64,000 bases of DNA, from positions 1-64,000 of the forward strand of contig NZ_KE007359.1 of the NCBI RefSeq assembly GCF_000400735.1, in the 5' to 3' direction. This stretch comes from Acinetobacter tandoii DSM 14970 = CIP 107469. GTDB taxonomy: Bacteria; Pseudomonadota; Gammaproteobacteria; Pseudomonadales; Moraxellaceae. Shown here in pieces: positions 31,840-41,769 of the stretch. Position 1 is the first letter of the stretch; every line of letters begins with the position of its first letter. The notes under the pieces are model-generated. The model ran no database searches, was not told the origin of the DNA, and saw only the letters and a program-made list of their open reading frames with translations. The position numbers were made by a program, and so were the translations under genes.

Positions 31840-34800
31840 GCTCTTCTCCACAACCACAGCTATCAATATCGTCACCATCTAATGATTCAGCTTCCTGTTC
31901 AGAAATTAACTCTTTAATTTCTGTTAAATAAACTCCTGGTACTAAAGCGAGTTCTACATTATCAACAGAATCACTATAAACTCTTGCGCTACTTTCTTGC
32001 TCAAACTCATATACAGCTTCAATTTTCTTAGAATGATTAATTAATTTATATTCCATATTTTTTAATATTTTAATATCAAATATTTGACTTAAATCAAATC
32101 TCATACTGTACATTCCTGTTTCCGGCATTTTCGGCAACTCAGCATTTACTGTTGCCCCACTCGTAAACAAATGCTGCCCAGCTTTACTCTCAAACTTACC
32201 GCCTGTAGTTGAAAATACGCCATCTGCATTAATTTTGAGCTGAGACCCACCCGCTGTTAGTACAATTTCTTTTGGGCTTGTAAGCTCGATTTTATCTTCA
32301 GTAGAAATCAGTTTAATGACCTTCTTGGCGATTGCATCAATCGCATCATCCTGTGCTTGTAACTCCAATTTCCCTTTTGCAGCATAAGCTTTAAAGCCCT
32401 TTTGTGCGGCAAACAAACTGATTTTGTCCTGTGCATGCCCAATAATATTTTTCTGAGCACTCAGGTTAATTGAACCACTGGCACTCTCCGCAATATCCTG
32501 CGAAGCTTGTAGAATAATGTTTTCAGGTGTTGTTAAAGCAATCCCATTAGGTGATGCTAATAACATCAAGGCCTGTCTAAAAATCTTGCCTTGTTCTTGC
32601 TGCTTTGCATCAGAACTACTTTCTAGACCTTGGGTATACCCCTCCATAAAGTCTTGCAAAGAATCTAATGCTTTGGATGGTGTAACTTCCAATTTATTTC
32701 CTTTGCGAAAAGTTCCACATGCACTCATCAAGTCAAAATCTTGAATATCAACATTGGCTAAAACTTTTCCTACTTCCTGAATACTCTCAAAAGGGTTTTG
32801 CTGAATTCGATCCTTGATACTTGCCAGTTTACCTTTAACCAGATCAGCACCATGTTCTTCAACATTTTCAATAAATGCTTTTAAATTTTCAGCAGCATCC
32901 TTGGCATCACTAAAGAATGCATTGAACTCCTCTACAACGGTTTTGGTATCGCCCCCTAATGCCCCGATGTCTGCAATAAAACCGCCACAATCCTTTAATG
33001 CATGAATTGGATCTTTATTCATACTTTCTTTGAACAGATTTAATGTGCTTTCTAGCGCTTGCCCTGTGGTTTTTAACTCGAGTGATTGAATAAACTTCGG
33101 CAACCGATGAATCACATTCAAAGCATCTGTTTGCTGTTTCACTGCAATTTCGCTCAGTACATTCATACTGTCGTAGCCCTGTGAAAGCAAAGACTGCGCT
33201 TGGGCTGCTTCTAAGTGGTCAGCAATCGCTTGCTCTTGCGCATAAGTACTAATCAGCATGCCTTTGCCAGCACGCACCGCTCCCCAAGCATCAGTTCTGA
33301 GTTCGAAACCCTCGCCTCGACCACTGCTTTGCTCAGTTTCTTTAGGATGGCTAAGATTACCCAAATTCAGCTGGGTTGCAGCATGGCTGCTTTGTAACTG
33401 GGCACTGATCTGACCCGTCGTATCGTCAAAACGCAACTGATTAAAACCGCTTCCGTCCACTTCTTGAGAACGTATTCCACTTAATTTCTTCGTCGAAGGT
33501 AATTGTCCTTTTACATCAAAACGCGTTGGATAACGTTCGGCTTCGTGGATCCGCCCCGTCACAAAAGGCCGATCAACACTGCCATCAAAGAAGTCAATCA
33601 CCACCAATTCACCGACACGTGGTAGAAAACGGACGCCATAGCCTTCGCCTGCCCAAGGCGTTAAAACATCCACCCATGCTGAATCGGTGTCATTTTGATT
33701 GCTGCCTGCACCTTCGTCATGCTGATGATCGGAAGATTGGGTAAAGAGAAAACGAACTTTAATTCGCCCCCATTCGTCCACATAAATTTTCTCGCCTTCT
33801 GGTCCAACTACACGAGCATGCTGCGGGTAGGCCACGGGGCGATGTGTTAAAGGATTGTATTCAGGTAAAACTCTTATTTGTCGACGGACCAGTGTCAGCT
33901 CATTGGCTTGACGCTCTTCAGATGATCTGCGAGAAAAATGACTAGATTCGAGCAAATGACGCAATTGATTGTGTAATTCAACGGGCAAATTGTTTTGGTT
34001 ATAAAACTGCTTTTCGTAAATCAAAAACTGCCTATCAGCACCTGTGTGTTGGTCAATTTCAGGATGTCCTTGCAATTCAAACCAATACCCCACTTGCGCA
34101 TCACGCACGCTCGTCTGCGCTTTAAAATATTTAGCGCAAGCAGCTTGATACTGCCCCAAATTCGCATTGAGTTTTTCTAATTGTTGCGTCCCCGATGCCG
34201 TGGTCTGATCGGCGCCTGTCAGGTCTGAAATCCAAGCAGGCGTAATTGACCATGCCTGTTCCAAACTGAGGCTTTCATTGGCATAACTTTCACTCTGCTG
34301 ATGGCTGCTCAACAATGAGCCACTTCCATCATCCTGTTGCAAAGTATCCGCTTGCCAACGTTGAACCGAACTGGCTGTCGACTGTAATTGTCGATGCGCC
34401 ACCAAACTGGTCATACTATCAAAACGCTCGGTAGCATGACTGCGATGAAAACGGATAATGCCCCGATTCAAAGCAGTAAATTGCAACTGATCATCTATCA
34501 ATCTTAACTTTTGTGACTCAATCGCTTGCAAAGCATGGCTAACGATCAGACTGGTTTCATCGACCAGCCAATTAATACCCTCACTACGCCATAGACGGGT
34601 TAAAAAATCATAATCGGTTTCGTTCGCCTGCATCACAAATGGACGAACATCATAATTTTGAGTTAAACCTGAAAGATTTAGACTCAGGCTAGCATTAAAC
34701 AGCGTGCTTTTTTCCTGCCATTCCTTAAATAGAATTTCACTAATTTCAGGCACGCTTTTATTCATAAATACTCGACTGTTACGTCGCTTATGCCAAAGTG

Positions 34801-35140
34801 CCGTTGCATCTTGCAACACCAATCGATAAACCGTAAAAGCACCATCGCTTTGTAATTGGCTGGCTTGGGTAATGATGCCTGTGATCCGTGCCAATTGCCC
34901 CATATCGGTCACTTGGTCAACTGCCACTTGGCAACCTATAAATTGCTTTAAGGCCAGATGAGCATTGGTCGATAAACAGATTAATTCGAGTTCTAAGCCA
35001 ACATTGAGCGCATGTTTCCCCTCAATACGCTGTAGAAAGACCTGCGTATTCAACTCCGCATTGGAAAATTGGACGTGAATAGCCCTTTTTAGTGTCGTTA
35101 GACCCAATTGGTCTAAAACACGATGAATATGATTCAACAT
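31826..35140 (-). CDS. vgrG: Type VI secretion spike protein VgrG (TssI) with C-terminal extension
   Basis: 1,104 residues. Gp27-like base (about 1-390), gp5 OB domain (HARVVGPEGEKIYVDEWGRIKVRF, about 440-465; GYGVRFLPRVGELVVIDFFDG) and a long DUF2345-type beta-helix region (LTTPENIILQASQDI, KELTSPKEIVLTAGGSQLKI-like strands). After about residue 1,005 comes a ~100-residue extension unlike VgrG, ending in CGCGEEHEHD. Base composition drops sharply to AT-rich at this junction (near 32,100), matching the downstream cargo genes. VgrG forms the tip that carries effectors through the T6SS tube. No tss/hcp genes are in the window, so this is an orphan vgrG island. Confidence 0.93.
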   Translation of the reverse strand: MLNHIHRVLDQLGLTTLKRAIHVQFSNAELNTQVFLQRIEGKHALNVGLELELICLSTNAHLALKQFIGCQVAVDQVTDMGQLARITGIITQASQLQSDGAFTVYRLVLQDATALWHKRRNSRVFMNKSVPEISEILFKEWQEKSTLFNASLSLNLSGLTQNYDVRPFVMQANETDYDFLTRLWRSEGINWLVDETSLIVSHALQAIESQKLRLIDDQLQFTALNRGIIRFHRSHATERFDSMTSLVAHRQLQSTASSVQRWQADTLQQDDGSGSLLSSHQQSESYANESLSLEQAWSITPAWISDLTGADQTTASGTQQLEKLNANLGQYQAACAKYFKAQTSVRDAQVGYWFELQGHPEIDQHTGADRQFLIYEKQFYNQNNLPVELHNQLRHLLESSHFSRRSSEERQANELTLVRRQIRVLPEYNPLTHRPVAYPQHARVVGPEGEKIYVDEWGRIKVRFLFTQSSDHQHDEGAGSNQNDTDSAWVDVLTPWAGEGYGVRFLPRVGELVVIDFFDGSVDRPFVTGRIHEAERYPTRFDVKGQLPSTKKLSGIRSQEVDGSGFNQLRFDDTTGQISAQLQSSHAATQLNLGNLSHPKETEQSSGRGEGFELRTDAWGAVRAGKGMLISTYAQEQAIADHLEAAQAQSLLSQGYDSMNVLSEIAVKQQTDALNVIHRLPKFIQSLELKTTGQALESTLNLFKESMNKDPIHALKDCGGFIADIGALGGDTKTVVEEFNAFFSDAKDAAENLKAFIENVEEHGADLVKGKLASIKDRIQQNPFESIQEVGKVLANVDIQDFDLMSACGTFRKGNKLEVTPSKALDSLQDFMEGYTQGLESSSDAKQQEQGKIFRQALMLLASPNGIALTTPENIILQASQDIAESASGSINLSAQKNIIGHAQDKISLFAAQKGFKAYAAKGKLELQAQDDAIDAIAKKVIKLISTEDKIELTSPKEIVLTAGGSQLKINADGVFSTTGGKFESKAGQHLFTSGATVNAELPKMPETGMYSMRFDLSQIFDIKILKNMEYKLINHSKKIEAVYEFEQESSARVYSDSVDNVELALVPGVYLTEIKELISEQEAESLDGDDIDSCGCGEEHEHD

Positions 35141-35287
35141 AGTTGTAATTCGTTATTAAAAGTTATACGTATATTAAGCGCGACATTCTAATGAACCGCT
35201 CAAATCAACGTCTAGCTCTTTTTGTAGTATTTTTATTCCATGTTTAAACATACTTTCGAGAAATGTTTTAGGCTCAACACCTATCCA

Positions 35288-35316
35288 TAAAAAAAAGAGA
35301 CTTACGCCTCTTTTTT
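35288..35316 (-). terminator. Terminator after maeA
   Basis: Stem AAAAAAGAG / CTCTTTTTT around GCGTAAGT, followed by T residues on the minus strand, about 20 bp past the maeA stop. It also separates maeA from vgrG upstream DNA. Confidence 0.8.
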
Positions 35317-35336
35317 ATTAAAACCTTTCGATTGGA

Positions 35337-37037
35337 TTAAAAGGTAATCCGACGATATTGACGGTATTCTGGTTTCCAGAAATTCGCTTCAATCGCTTCA
35401 TGTAATAGTTCATCGCTGACCATCGGTGCAACGCCTGCATCCATGGCTGCTTTTGCCACTTTAAATGCAATGATTTTAGAAACCTTTTGAATATCATTGA
35501 TATCTGGCAGTAAATCTGCATCAGCGTTACTGAGTTTAGGGGAGCAATCTGCCAAGGCATTGCTTGATGCCATGAGCATACTGTCCGTTACACGAGTTGC
35601 GCCTGAAGCCACCACCCCTAAACCAATCCCCGGGAAGATATACGAGTTATTGCATTGTGAAATGTTATAAATTTTGCCTTGATAATTCACAGGTGCAAAA
35701 GGACTTCCTGTGGCAATCAATGCACGACCTTCGGTCCATTGCACAATATCTGCAGGCACTGCTTCCACACGCGAAGTTGGATTCGATAAAGGCAACACAA
35801 TTGGAGATTCGCAATTACTCGCCAAGGTCTTAATCACTTCTTCAGTAAATAGACCTGGTTGACCCGAAACACCAATTAATACCGTCGGTTTAGCCTGCTT
35901 AACCACATCCAATAAAGAAATATGTTCTTCAGCATTACCCCAAGTCGCAATCACTTCAGGTTTTTGCGCCAATTTACGTTGGAAATCAAGCAAGTTAGGC
36001 TGATTTTCAGTGATCAAACCAAAACGATCCACCATGAACACACGTCCACGCGCCTCAGCTTCAGTTAAACCTTCTGCTACCATTTGCGCAACGATTTGCT
36101 CTGCAATACCACAACCTGCTGAACCTGCACCCAAAAAGGTAATAATTTGGTCTTTGAGTTGCTTGCCTGCCGCACGCGATGCCGCAATCAAACTGCCCAC
36201 TGAAACCGCTGCAGTGCCTTGAATATCATCATTAAAGCAGCACACCTCATCGCGGTATTTGTTTAACAATGGCATCGCATTATTTTGCGCGAAATCCTCA
36301 AACTGAATCAGTGCTTTCGGCCAACGACGTTTGATCGCTGCCATCACTTCATCCACAAAGCTATAGTACTCTTCACCACTGATTCGTGGCTGACTCCAAC
36401 CCATATAGATAGGATCATTCAGCAATTGTTGATTGTTGGTACCCACGTCAAGCGTAATTGGCAAAGTATAAGCTGGGCTAATTCCGCCACATGCAGTATA
36501 GAGGGAAAGCTTACCAATCGGGATGCCCATACCACCAATCCCTTGGTCCCCCAGACCTAAAATACGCTCACCATCGGTAATCACAATCACTTTGACATTC
36601 TTTTTATTTACATTGTGTAAAATATCATCGATATGTGCACGATCAGGGTATGAAATAAAAATCCCACGATGACGGCGATAGATATCTGAAAAACGCTGAC
36701 ACGCTTCACCTACAGTCGGCGTGTAAATAATTGGCATCATCTCACTTAGATGATTTTCAATCAGATGATAAAACAAAGTCTCATTGGTGTCTTGAATATT
36801 GCGCAGGTAAATATGCTTATTAATTTCATCATTGAAAGCACAGTATTGTTGGTATGAGCGCTGGCTTTGCTCTTCAATCGACTCAATCACATGCGGAACC
36901 AAGCCATGTAAATTAAAGCGCGTGCGTTCTTCTTCTGTAAAAGCAGAGCCTTTATTTAATAGTGGGAGTTCTAACAGAGTGTTTCCAGCGTACGGGATAT
37001 ATAAAGGGTGTTTCGTCTTCAATTGTGCAGTTGTCAT
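35337..37037 (-). CDS. maeA: NAD-dependent malic enzyme
   Basis: 566 residues from [16 protein letters not shown] (ATG 37037). Oxidative decarboxylation of malate to pyruvate. Visible: catalytic Tyr in [28 protein letters not shown] (malate/metal region), metal acids in FEDFAQNNA and FNDDIQGTA, and Rossmann [12 protein letters not shown]. Length (about 565) and the N-terminus fit the MaeA (SfcA) type rather than the larger MaeB fusion. Seven codons upstream are open but lack a ribosome site. Confidence 0.94.
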   Translation of the reverse strand: MTTAQLKTKHPLYIPYAGNTLLELPLLNKGSAFTEEERTRFNLHGLVPHVIESIEEQSQRSYQQYCAFNDEINKHIYLRNIQDTNETLFYHLIENHLSEMMPIIYTPTVGEACQRFSDIYRRHRGIFISYPDRAHIDDILHNVNKKNVKVIVITDGERILGLGDQGIGGMGIPIGKLSLYTACGGISPAYTLPITLDVGTNNQQLLNDPIYMGWSQPRISGEEYYSFVDEVMAAIKRRWPKALIQFEDFAQNNAMPLLNKYRDEVCCFNDDIQGTAAVSVGSLIAASRAAGKQLKDQIITFLGAGSAGCGIAEQIVAQMVAEGLTEAEARGRVFMVDRFGLITENQPNLLDFQRKLAQKPEVIATWGNAEEHISLLDVVKQAKPTVLIGVSGQPGLFTEEVIKTLASNCESPIVLPLSNPTSRVEAVPADIVQWTEGRALIATGSPFAPVNYQGKIYNISQCNNSYIFPGIGLGVVASGATRVTDSMLMASSNALADCSPKLSNADADLLPDINDIQKVSKIIAFKVAKAAMDAGVAPMVSDELLHEAIEANFWKPEYRQYRRITF

Positions 37038-37468
37038 AACCAGTCTCAGTGCGCGCAATCCTCTCAGCAGGATTACTTTACGTCATCAAATTTCTTTTGA
37101 TTCGGTGTATAGCTTAGACCTATTTTCCCAGCAACGTATATTTAGATACGTGATAATGGTATTAAGATAATTTCGCTATTAAATGGAGCATTATTTATTG
37201 TTTTTTTGTATTTAAAATACATACCAATTTCATTAATATTGCTGATATATTTATAATATATAGATATTTTAGCAAGTTAAAACTTAAATACACCTAAATC
37301 AGTTATCATTATTTTCTATAATTTAGTTTTTTAACACTCAATTCCATTTAATTCACTTAGTATTTTTTAAAATGATATTAAAATCCAAGAAAATAAAAAT
37401 ATTATTATATAAAACAATATCTTATAAATATTAAGACTTTTGGCTAATTTCTTCGTGAGTTTTCATCC
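37038..37468. other. AT-rich intergenic region upstream of maeA
   Basis: About 430 bp of A/T-rich sequence between maeA and the broken DUF2798 gene. It must hold the maeA promoter, but no single convincing -35/-10 pair stands out. No ORF with coding character. Confidence 0.5.
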
Positions 37469-37752
37469 TTATTTGGGTGGTTGATTAGGTGGCATCTCTA
37501 CCAATAGCCCAGTCAACTTACGCACCAATGGCAACATCACCAACACTACGGATAGGCAATTGCCCATGACATCATCCATGCTGAAAACCAAAGTGATAAA
37601 AAGGTATCACTCCAACCCAAATTACGTAGCATGTTGATAAATGAAATAATACCACTCATTAAACAAGAGAGAAAAAAGGGCATCACCCAACCGACAAATT
37701 TGGCTGGCAGCTTCGGAATATTTCCAATAATTTTAGGACGTTCTGTAGTCAT
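37469..37752 (-). pseudogene. DUF2798-family membrane protein, broken by a -1 frameshift
   Basis: Read leftward from ATG 37752 (GGAAG ten bases upstream), the frame gives MTTERPKIIGNIPKLPAKF... WAIAYP and then a premature TAG near 37547. Moving one base restores the expected family ending VLVMLPLVRKLTGLLVEMPPNQPPK (37469-37545 region), after which TAA at 37469-37471 ends it. The total span of 284 bp is one base short of 95 codons. DUF2798 proteins have two membrane helices with VMPF-LSCLMSGIISFI and SAWMMSWAIAYPTVL patterns. It is either a recent single-base deletion or a sequencing error. Confidence 0.8.
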
Positions 37753-37937
37753 CTATTGCTTCCAAAATTTTGTATTTAATCACTATGCCATAGTTTCTCT
37801 GACAAGATGTGATGCAGCTTATAAGAGCCTTATGAAAAATTTCAAGGCGAATAAAAAACATTCTATAGAAAGGACTCACCTTATGGTCCGAAATTTGCTA
37901 TATTTGCTGTTTTTCTGCGACATTTATTTTCGACTCT

Positions 37938-39728
37938 ATGAACACGGCAATACAAGCAGCGCTCGATCATGCAGTGCAATCCCTTCAAGCGGAAGGCGTA
38001 CTCCCATCTGACTGGAATAACAACAGTACTTTGACGCGTACCAAAGACCGAAGCCATGGGGATTTCGCATCAAATATCGCCATGATTGGTGCAAAAGCTG
38101 CGGGTATCAAGCCACGTGATTTGGCCGAAAAAATTCTCGCAGCACTGCCTGAAGTAGCTGACATCAGCAAAGCAGAAATTGCAGGTCCAGGCTTTATTAA
38201 CTTCTTTTTAAATGCCGATCAGCGTTTTGCTGTACTTGATCAAATTCAAGCACAAAACTCACAATTTGGTCGCACCCAAGTGAATGCAGAAAAACGCATC
38301 CAAGTCGAGTTTGTTTCCGCCAACCCAACATCTAGCTTGCATGTAGGCCATGGTCGTGGTGCAGCTTATGGCATGACGGTTGCGAACCTGCTTGAAGCTA
38401 CAGGTGCAAAAGTTGACCGCGAATACTATGTCAATGATGCAGGCCGTCAAATGGACATTTTGGCAACCTCCACTTACTTACGTTACCTAGAGTTGACAGG
38501 TCAAGAACTAGTGTTCCCGAAAAATGCCTATCAAGGGGACTACGTTAAGGAAATTGCGCAAAGCATTATTGATAAAGATGGCAATGCCTATGTTCACCCT
38601 ATAGCAGACGTCTATAAAGATGTACCTGAAGATGTGCAATATGCCGAAGAACTTGATGCTGAAGGCAACAAAGTGGTACTTTCTGGCGACAAAGAAAAGC
38701 ATATTGATGGTTTAATTTTTAATTCACAACAATTGACGGGCAAAGGTTATCGCGTTTTCCATCAAGCTGCCCTCAAAGCCATTTTAGATGATATTAAAGA
38801 TGACCTAGGTGAGTTTGGTGTGACCTTTAATCACTGGTTCAGTGAAGCCTCTTTAACTGAAAAGATTGATGAAGCACTTCAAACCCTTGATCAACGTGGT
38901 TTCCTCTACGAAAAAGAGGGCAATATCTGGTTTAAATCGACTGAATTTGGCGATGAAAAAGACCGTGTGGTCAAACGCCGTAACGGTCAAACCACGTATT
39001 TTGCCTCTGACATTGCTTACCACCTAAACAAATTACAACGCGGTTATACTGACCTGCTTGATATTTGGGGTTCAGACCACCACGGTTATATTTCACGTGT
39101 AAAAGCTGCTATTGATGCAATGGGTTATGACTCGAAGAAACTGACTGTCCTTTTAGTTCAGTTCGTGAGCTTGTGGCGTAGTGGTGAAATGGTGCAAATG
39201 TCTTCGCGTTCAGGTCAATTCGTGACTTTACGTGACCTGCGTAAAGAAGTCGGCAATGACGCTGCACGTTTTTATTATGTGATGCGTAAATCTGAACAAC
39301 ACATTGATTTTGACTTGGACCTTGCAGTTTCACAAAGCAAAGACAATGCGGTGTACTACATTCAATATGCCCATGCCCGTATCTGTCGTATGCTTGAAAA
39401 AGCGACCACAACAGGTGTCAATTTCAATGCTGAAACTGCCCGCCAATTTGCCAATAAATTGGACTTGGATGCAGAAACAGAAATTCTTGCCAAACTTGCT
39501 GCTTACCCAGAAGTGGTTGCACGTGCTGCCAATGCTTACGAACCACATCAGGTCGGTAACTACTTGAAAGAATTGGCTGCTTTATTCCATGGTTGGTATA
39601 ATGAGCACAAAGTACTGAATGATGATGCTGAACTTACACAAGCACGTCTATTACTTTCAGTAAACGTACAACAAGTATTACGCAATGGTTTAGAATTATT
39701 AGGTGTATCTGCACCTGAGACGATGTAA
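37938..39728 (+). CDS. argS: Arginyl-tRNA synthetase
   Basis: 596 residues. Class I synthetase charging tRNA-Arg. The HIGH-like motif is HVGHGRGAAYG (near 128). The KMSKS region reads MVQMSSRSGQFVTLRDL. The N-terminal Add-1 domain and C-terminal DALR anticodon-binding domain (ARICRMLEKA...) are in the usual order. A terminator-like hairpin follows (39835-39864). Confidence 0.96.
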   Translation: MNTAIQAALDHAVQSLQAEGVLPSDWNNNSTLTRTKDRSHGDFASNIAMIGAKAAGIKPRDLAEKILAALPEVADISKAEIAGPGFINFFLNADQRFAVLDQIQAQNSQFGRTQVNAEKRIQVEFVSANPTSSLHVGHGRGAAYGMTVANLLEATGAKVDREYYVNDAGRQMDILATSTYLRYLELTGQELVFPKNAYQGDYVKEIAQSIIDKDGNAYVHPIADVYKDVPEDVQYAEELDAEGNKVVLSGDKEKHIDGLIFNSQQLTGKGYRVFHQAALKAILDDIKDDLGEFGVTFNHWFSEASLTEKIDEALQTLDQRGFLYEKEGNIWFKSTEFGDEKDRVVKRRNGQTTYFASDIAYHLNKLQRGYTDLLDIWGSDHHGYISRVKAAIDAMGYDSKKLTVLLVQFVSLWRSGEMVQMSSRSGQFVTLRDLRKEVGNDAARFYYVMRKSEQHIDFDLDLAVSQSKDNAVYYIQYAHARICRMLEKATTTGVNFNAETARQFANKLDLDAETEILAKLAAYPEVVARAANAYEPHQVGNYLKELAALFHGWYNEHKVLNDDAELTQARLLLSVNVQQVLRNGLELLGVSAPETM

Positions 39729-39834
39729 CAGGTAAAGTAACGCTTTGCACATCGTCGGATCAAGAGCCATGCCTGAACTGTAAGACCGAAAGCTACGCAC
39801 TTGAAAGTGGCTATGTAAACACTGATGTATTTCT

Positions 39835-39864
39835 CGCTTTGTGAAACTTGAGTTTTGCAAAGCG
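39835..39864 (+). terminator. Terminator-like hairpin after argS
   Basis: Near-perfect 13-bp stem (CGCTTTGTGAAAC / GTTTTGCAAAGCG, one mismatch, loop TTGA), followed by ATTGTTTATTTT, about 105 bp past the argS stop. Confidence 0.6.
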
Positions 39865-39974
39865 ATTGTTTATTTTGATACGACACACCTCTCTCAATCC
39901 ATTGAGGCCGTGTATTAAAATAAAGAAATAATAAGTCAGTCCTTTGTATTGATGAGAAGAAAAGAGGTTTCCAC

Positions 39975-40589
39975 GTGTTTGGAAAAACGCAACGCGGTGT
40001 TTCAGAACGACCAAATAAACCGAAAAAACCACTGATTCCAGCGTGGTTGGGTACGCTTGTGGTTATTCTTATCGTACTTAGTTTTGCAGTTGCTTTAATG
40101 CTATGGAAACCGTGGGCACCTGCTCAACCTAAAAATCAGGTGACATCTGAACACTATCAAGAAGAAACCAACAAGGATTATCGTTTTTATGATTTGTTGC
40201 CACAACAACAAGTCACCCCGATTCCCGAACAGGCTATTCCTGAAAATAAAGATTCAGGCACTGTGGTGATTGTGGAAGCACCTCAAGCAGAACAAGCGGC
40301 AAGCAGCACCGCAACTGATACTACAGAAGCTCAAATCAATCCAACACCAGCAGAACGTACACCAAGCTATATTTTACAAGTTCGTAGCTACCCCGATCCT
40401 GACAGTGCTGATGCGCGCCGTGCTGAAATTATCTTGAATGGTTTATCCGCAGATGTGGTGAAAACTGTTGAAGGAGGTAAAACTTGGTACCGTGTGGTAT
40501 CTGGGCCTTATGACTCACAAGAAGCAGCCGTCATTGCACAACAAACTTTACAACATAGCGGTATCGACTCCATTGTCGTCAAACGCTAA
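39975..40589 (+). CDS. SPOR-domain cell-division-type protein
   Basis: 204 residues. A short cytoplasmic N-terminus (MFGKTQRGVSERPNKPKK), one membrane helix (about 25-46, LGTLVVILIVLSFAVALML), a Pro/Gln/Glu-rich linker and a C-terminal SPOR domain (about 127-204: SYILQVRSYPDPDSADARRAEI, TWYRVVSGPYDSQEAA). SPOR domains bind denuded glycans at the septum. The architecture is that of FtsN, and a gene of this type after argS is common in gammaproteobacteria; I do not assign ftsN with certainty. Confidence 0.85.
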   Translation: MFGKTQRGVSERPNKPKKPLIPAWLGTLVVILIVLSFAVALMLWKPWAPAQPKNQVTSEHYQEETNKDYRFYDLLPQQQVTPIPEQAIPENKDSGTVVIVEAPQAEQAASSTATDTTEAQINPTPAERTPSYILQVRSYPDPDSADARRAEIILNGLSADVVKTVEGGKTWYRVVSGPYDSQEAAVIAQQTLQHSGIDSIVVKR

Positions 40590-40595
40590 GTAACA

Positions 40596-40627
40596 TAAAA
40601 AAAGATGCTGATGTAGCATCTTTTTTT
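40596..40627. terminator. Bidirectional terminator between the SPOR and GST genes
   Basis: Symmetric hairpin AAAAAAAGATGCT / AGCATCTTTTTTT around GATGT, between convergent genes; A- and T-tracts on both sides let it act in both directions. Confidence 0.88.
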
Positions 40628-40640
40628 ATGCCCTCGACCC

Positions 40641-41285
40641 TTATAAGGCTTGCTCTTTGCCTTGTGCACGGAGATAGGCTGGACGCTGAGCAATACGCTG
40701 GATAAAGGCTTGAATATTAGGATATTTCCCCTGAGTTCTCGACACTAATGCCTGCAAAGGAAAACTCATCTGAATATCTGCAAAAGAGAACGTACCCGCA
40801 AAATAATCATGAGTAGCCAAATAGCTTTCTAAAAATTGCACATGATCTTTTAAGCGGGGTTGAATAAATCCTGCTTTCACCCCCGCAGTAATTTTCTTCG
40901 CGACAGGCTTAATCAAAAAAGGAACATGCTGCGGTACATTGGTCATCACCAATTGCATCACCAACAGCGGCATTAACGAACCTTCTGCATAATGCATCCA
41001 ATAACGGTATTGTTGTTTATTGGCATGGTCCTGCGGTTTGAACTGTTGCTGTGTATCATATTGTTCTTGTAAATACTCTAAAATCACAGCAGATTCGGCA
41101 ATGCTTCCCTCTCCATCCGTCAAAACAGGCGCCTTACCCAAAGGATGTACCAGTTTCAGTTCAGGAGGTGCAGCAAACGTTGGCAAACGTCGGTAAAACT
41201 GAATCTGATAATTCAGATTTAACTCCTCCAAAGCCCATAAAATGCGAAAAGAGCGGGATTGCTCCAAATGATGTAAGGTAATCAT
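40641..41285 (-). CDS. Glutathione S-transferase family protein
   Basis: 214 residues. N-terminal thioredoxin-fold domain (MITLHHLEQSRSFRILWALEEL, with HPLGKAPVL and ESAVILEYL, the glutathione-binding Ser region), then an all-helical C-terminal domain (FSFADIQMSFPL with the conserved N-capping Ser/Asp). Substrate not predictable. It is the first gene on this strand after the terminator and is separated from OsmC by about 70 bp. Confidence 0.9.
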   Translation of the reverse strand: MITLHHLEQSRSFRILWALEELNLNYQIQFYRRLPTFAAPPELKLVHPLGKAPVLTDGEGSIAESAVILEYLQEQYDTQQQFKPQDHANKQQYRYWMHYAEGSLMPLLVMQLVMTNVPQHVPFLIKPVAKKITAGVKAGFIQPRLKDHVQFLESYLATHDYFAGTFSFADIQMSFPLQALVSRTQGKYPNIQAFIQRIAQRPAYLRAQGKEQAL

Positions 41286-41349
41286 GCCCTAGCCTCAATT
41301 TACCAATATCGGAATTACTTAACTTCAGCAATTCACCTGAATATAAAAA

Positions 41350-41366
41350 GCCTGATTACATCAGGC
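41350..41366 (-). terminator. Terminator overlapping the end of the OsmC gene
   Basis: Stem GCCTGAT / ATCAGGC with a 3-base loop, followed by TTTTTATATT on the minus strand. The last codons and the TAA stop of the OsmC gene lie in the stem and loop. Confidence 0.75.
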
Positions 41367-41754
41367 GAGTGTGTATTTCTAAACTACGTAATAAAGTTTT
41401 GGTGACAGGAGTCTTTTCACTAATCTCAAGGACTTTCTGTTGTAATTCTTCTGATAAAAGCTGTTGAAAGGATAAACGACGCTCAATCCATTCCTGCCCG
41501 TCCTTATTACCATGAAACTCTGCTTCCACGCTAAAATCACCCAAATCAATTTGCTTATGCTGAGCGTACATACGCAAAGTAATCATGGTACATGACACCA
41601 AACCTGAACAAAGAAAATCATAGGGTGCTGGTCCCAAATCTTGCCCCCCAAATGAGGCTGGTTTATCTGTGAGAAAATGATGTGTCCCACTTGAGATGTC
41701 ACCTAACCAATGTTCCGCACGTGTGCGAACCTGTGCTTGCGCAATAATACTCAT
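41356..41754 (-). CDS. OsmC/Ohr-family peroxide-detoxifying protein
   Basis: 132 residues. OsmC-fold homodimers reduce organic peroxides using two cysteines; here Cys is seen in YDFLCSGLVSCTMITLRMYA. The N-terminal strand region with HFLTDKPASFGGQDLGPAPY is typical of the YhfA/OsmC subgroup. It lies 15 bp after the pirin gene on the same strand, so the two form an operon. The stop codon sits inside the terminator. Confidence 0.88.
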   Translation of the reverse strand: MSIIAQAQVRTRAEHWLGDISSGTHHFLTDKPASFGGQDLGPAPYDFLCSGLVSCTMITLRMYAQHKQIDLGDFSVEAEFHGNKDGQEWIERRLSFQQLLSEELQQKVLEISEKTPVTKTLLRSLEIHTRLM

Positions 41755-41769
41755 CTTATTGTTCCTTTG

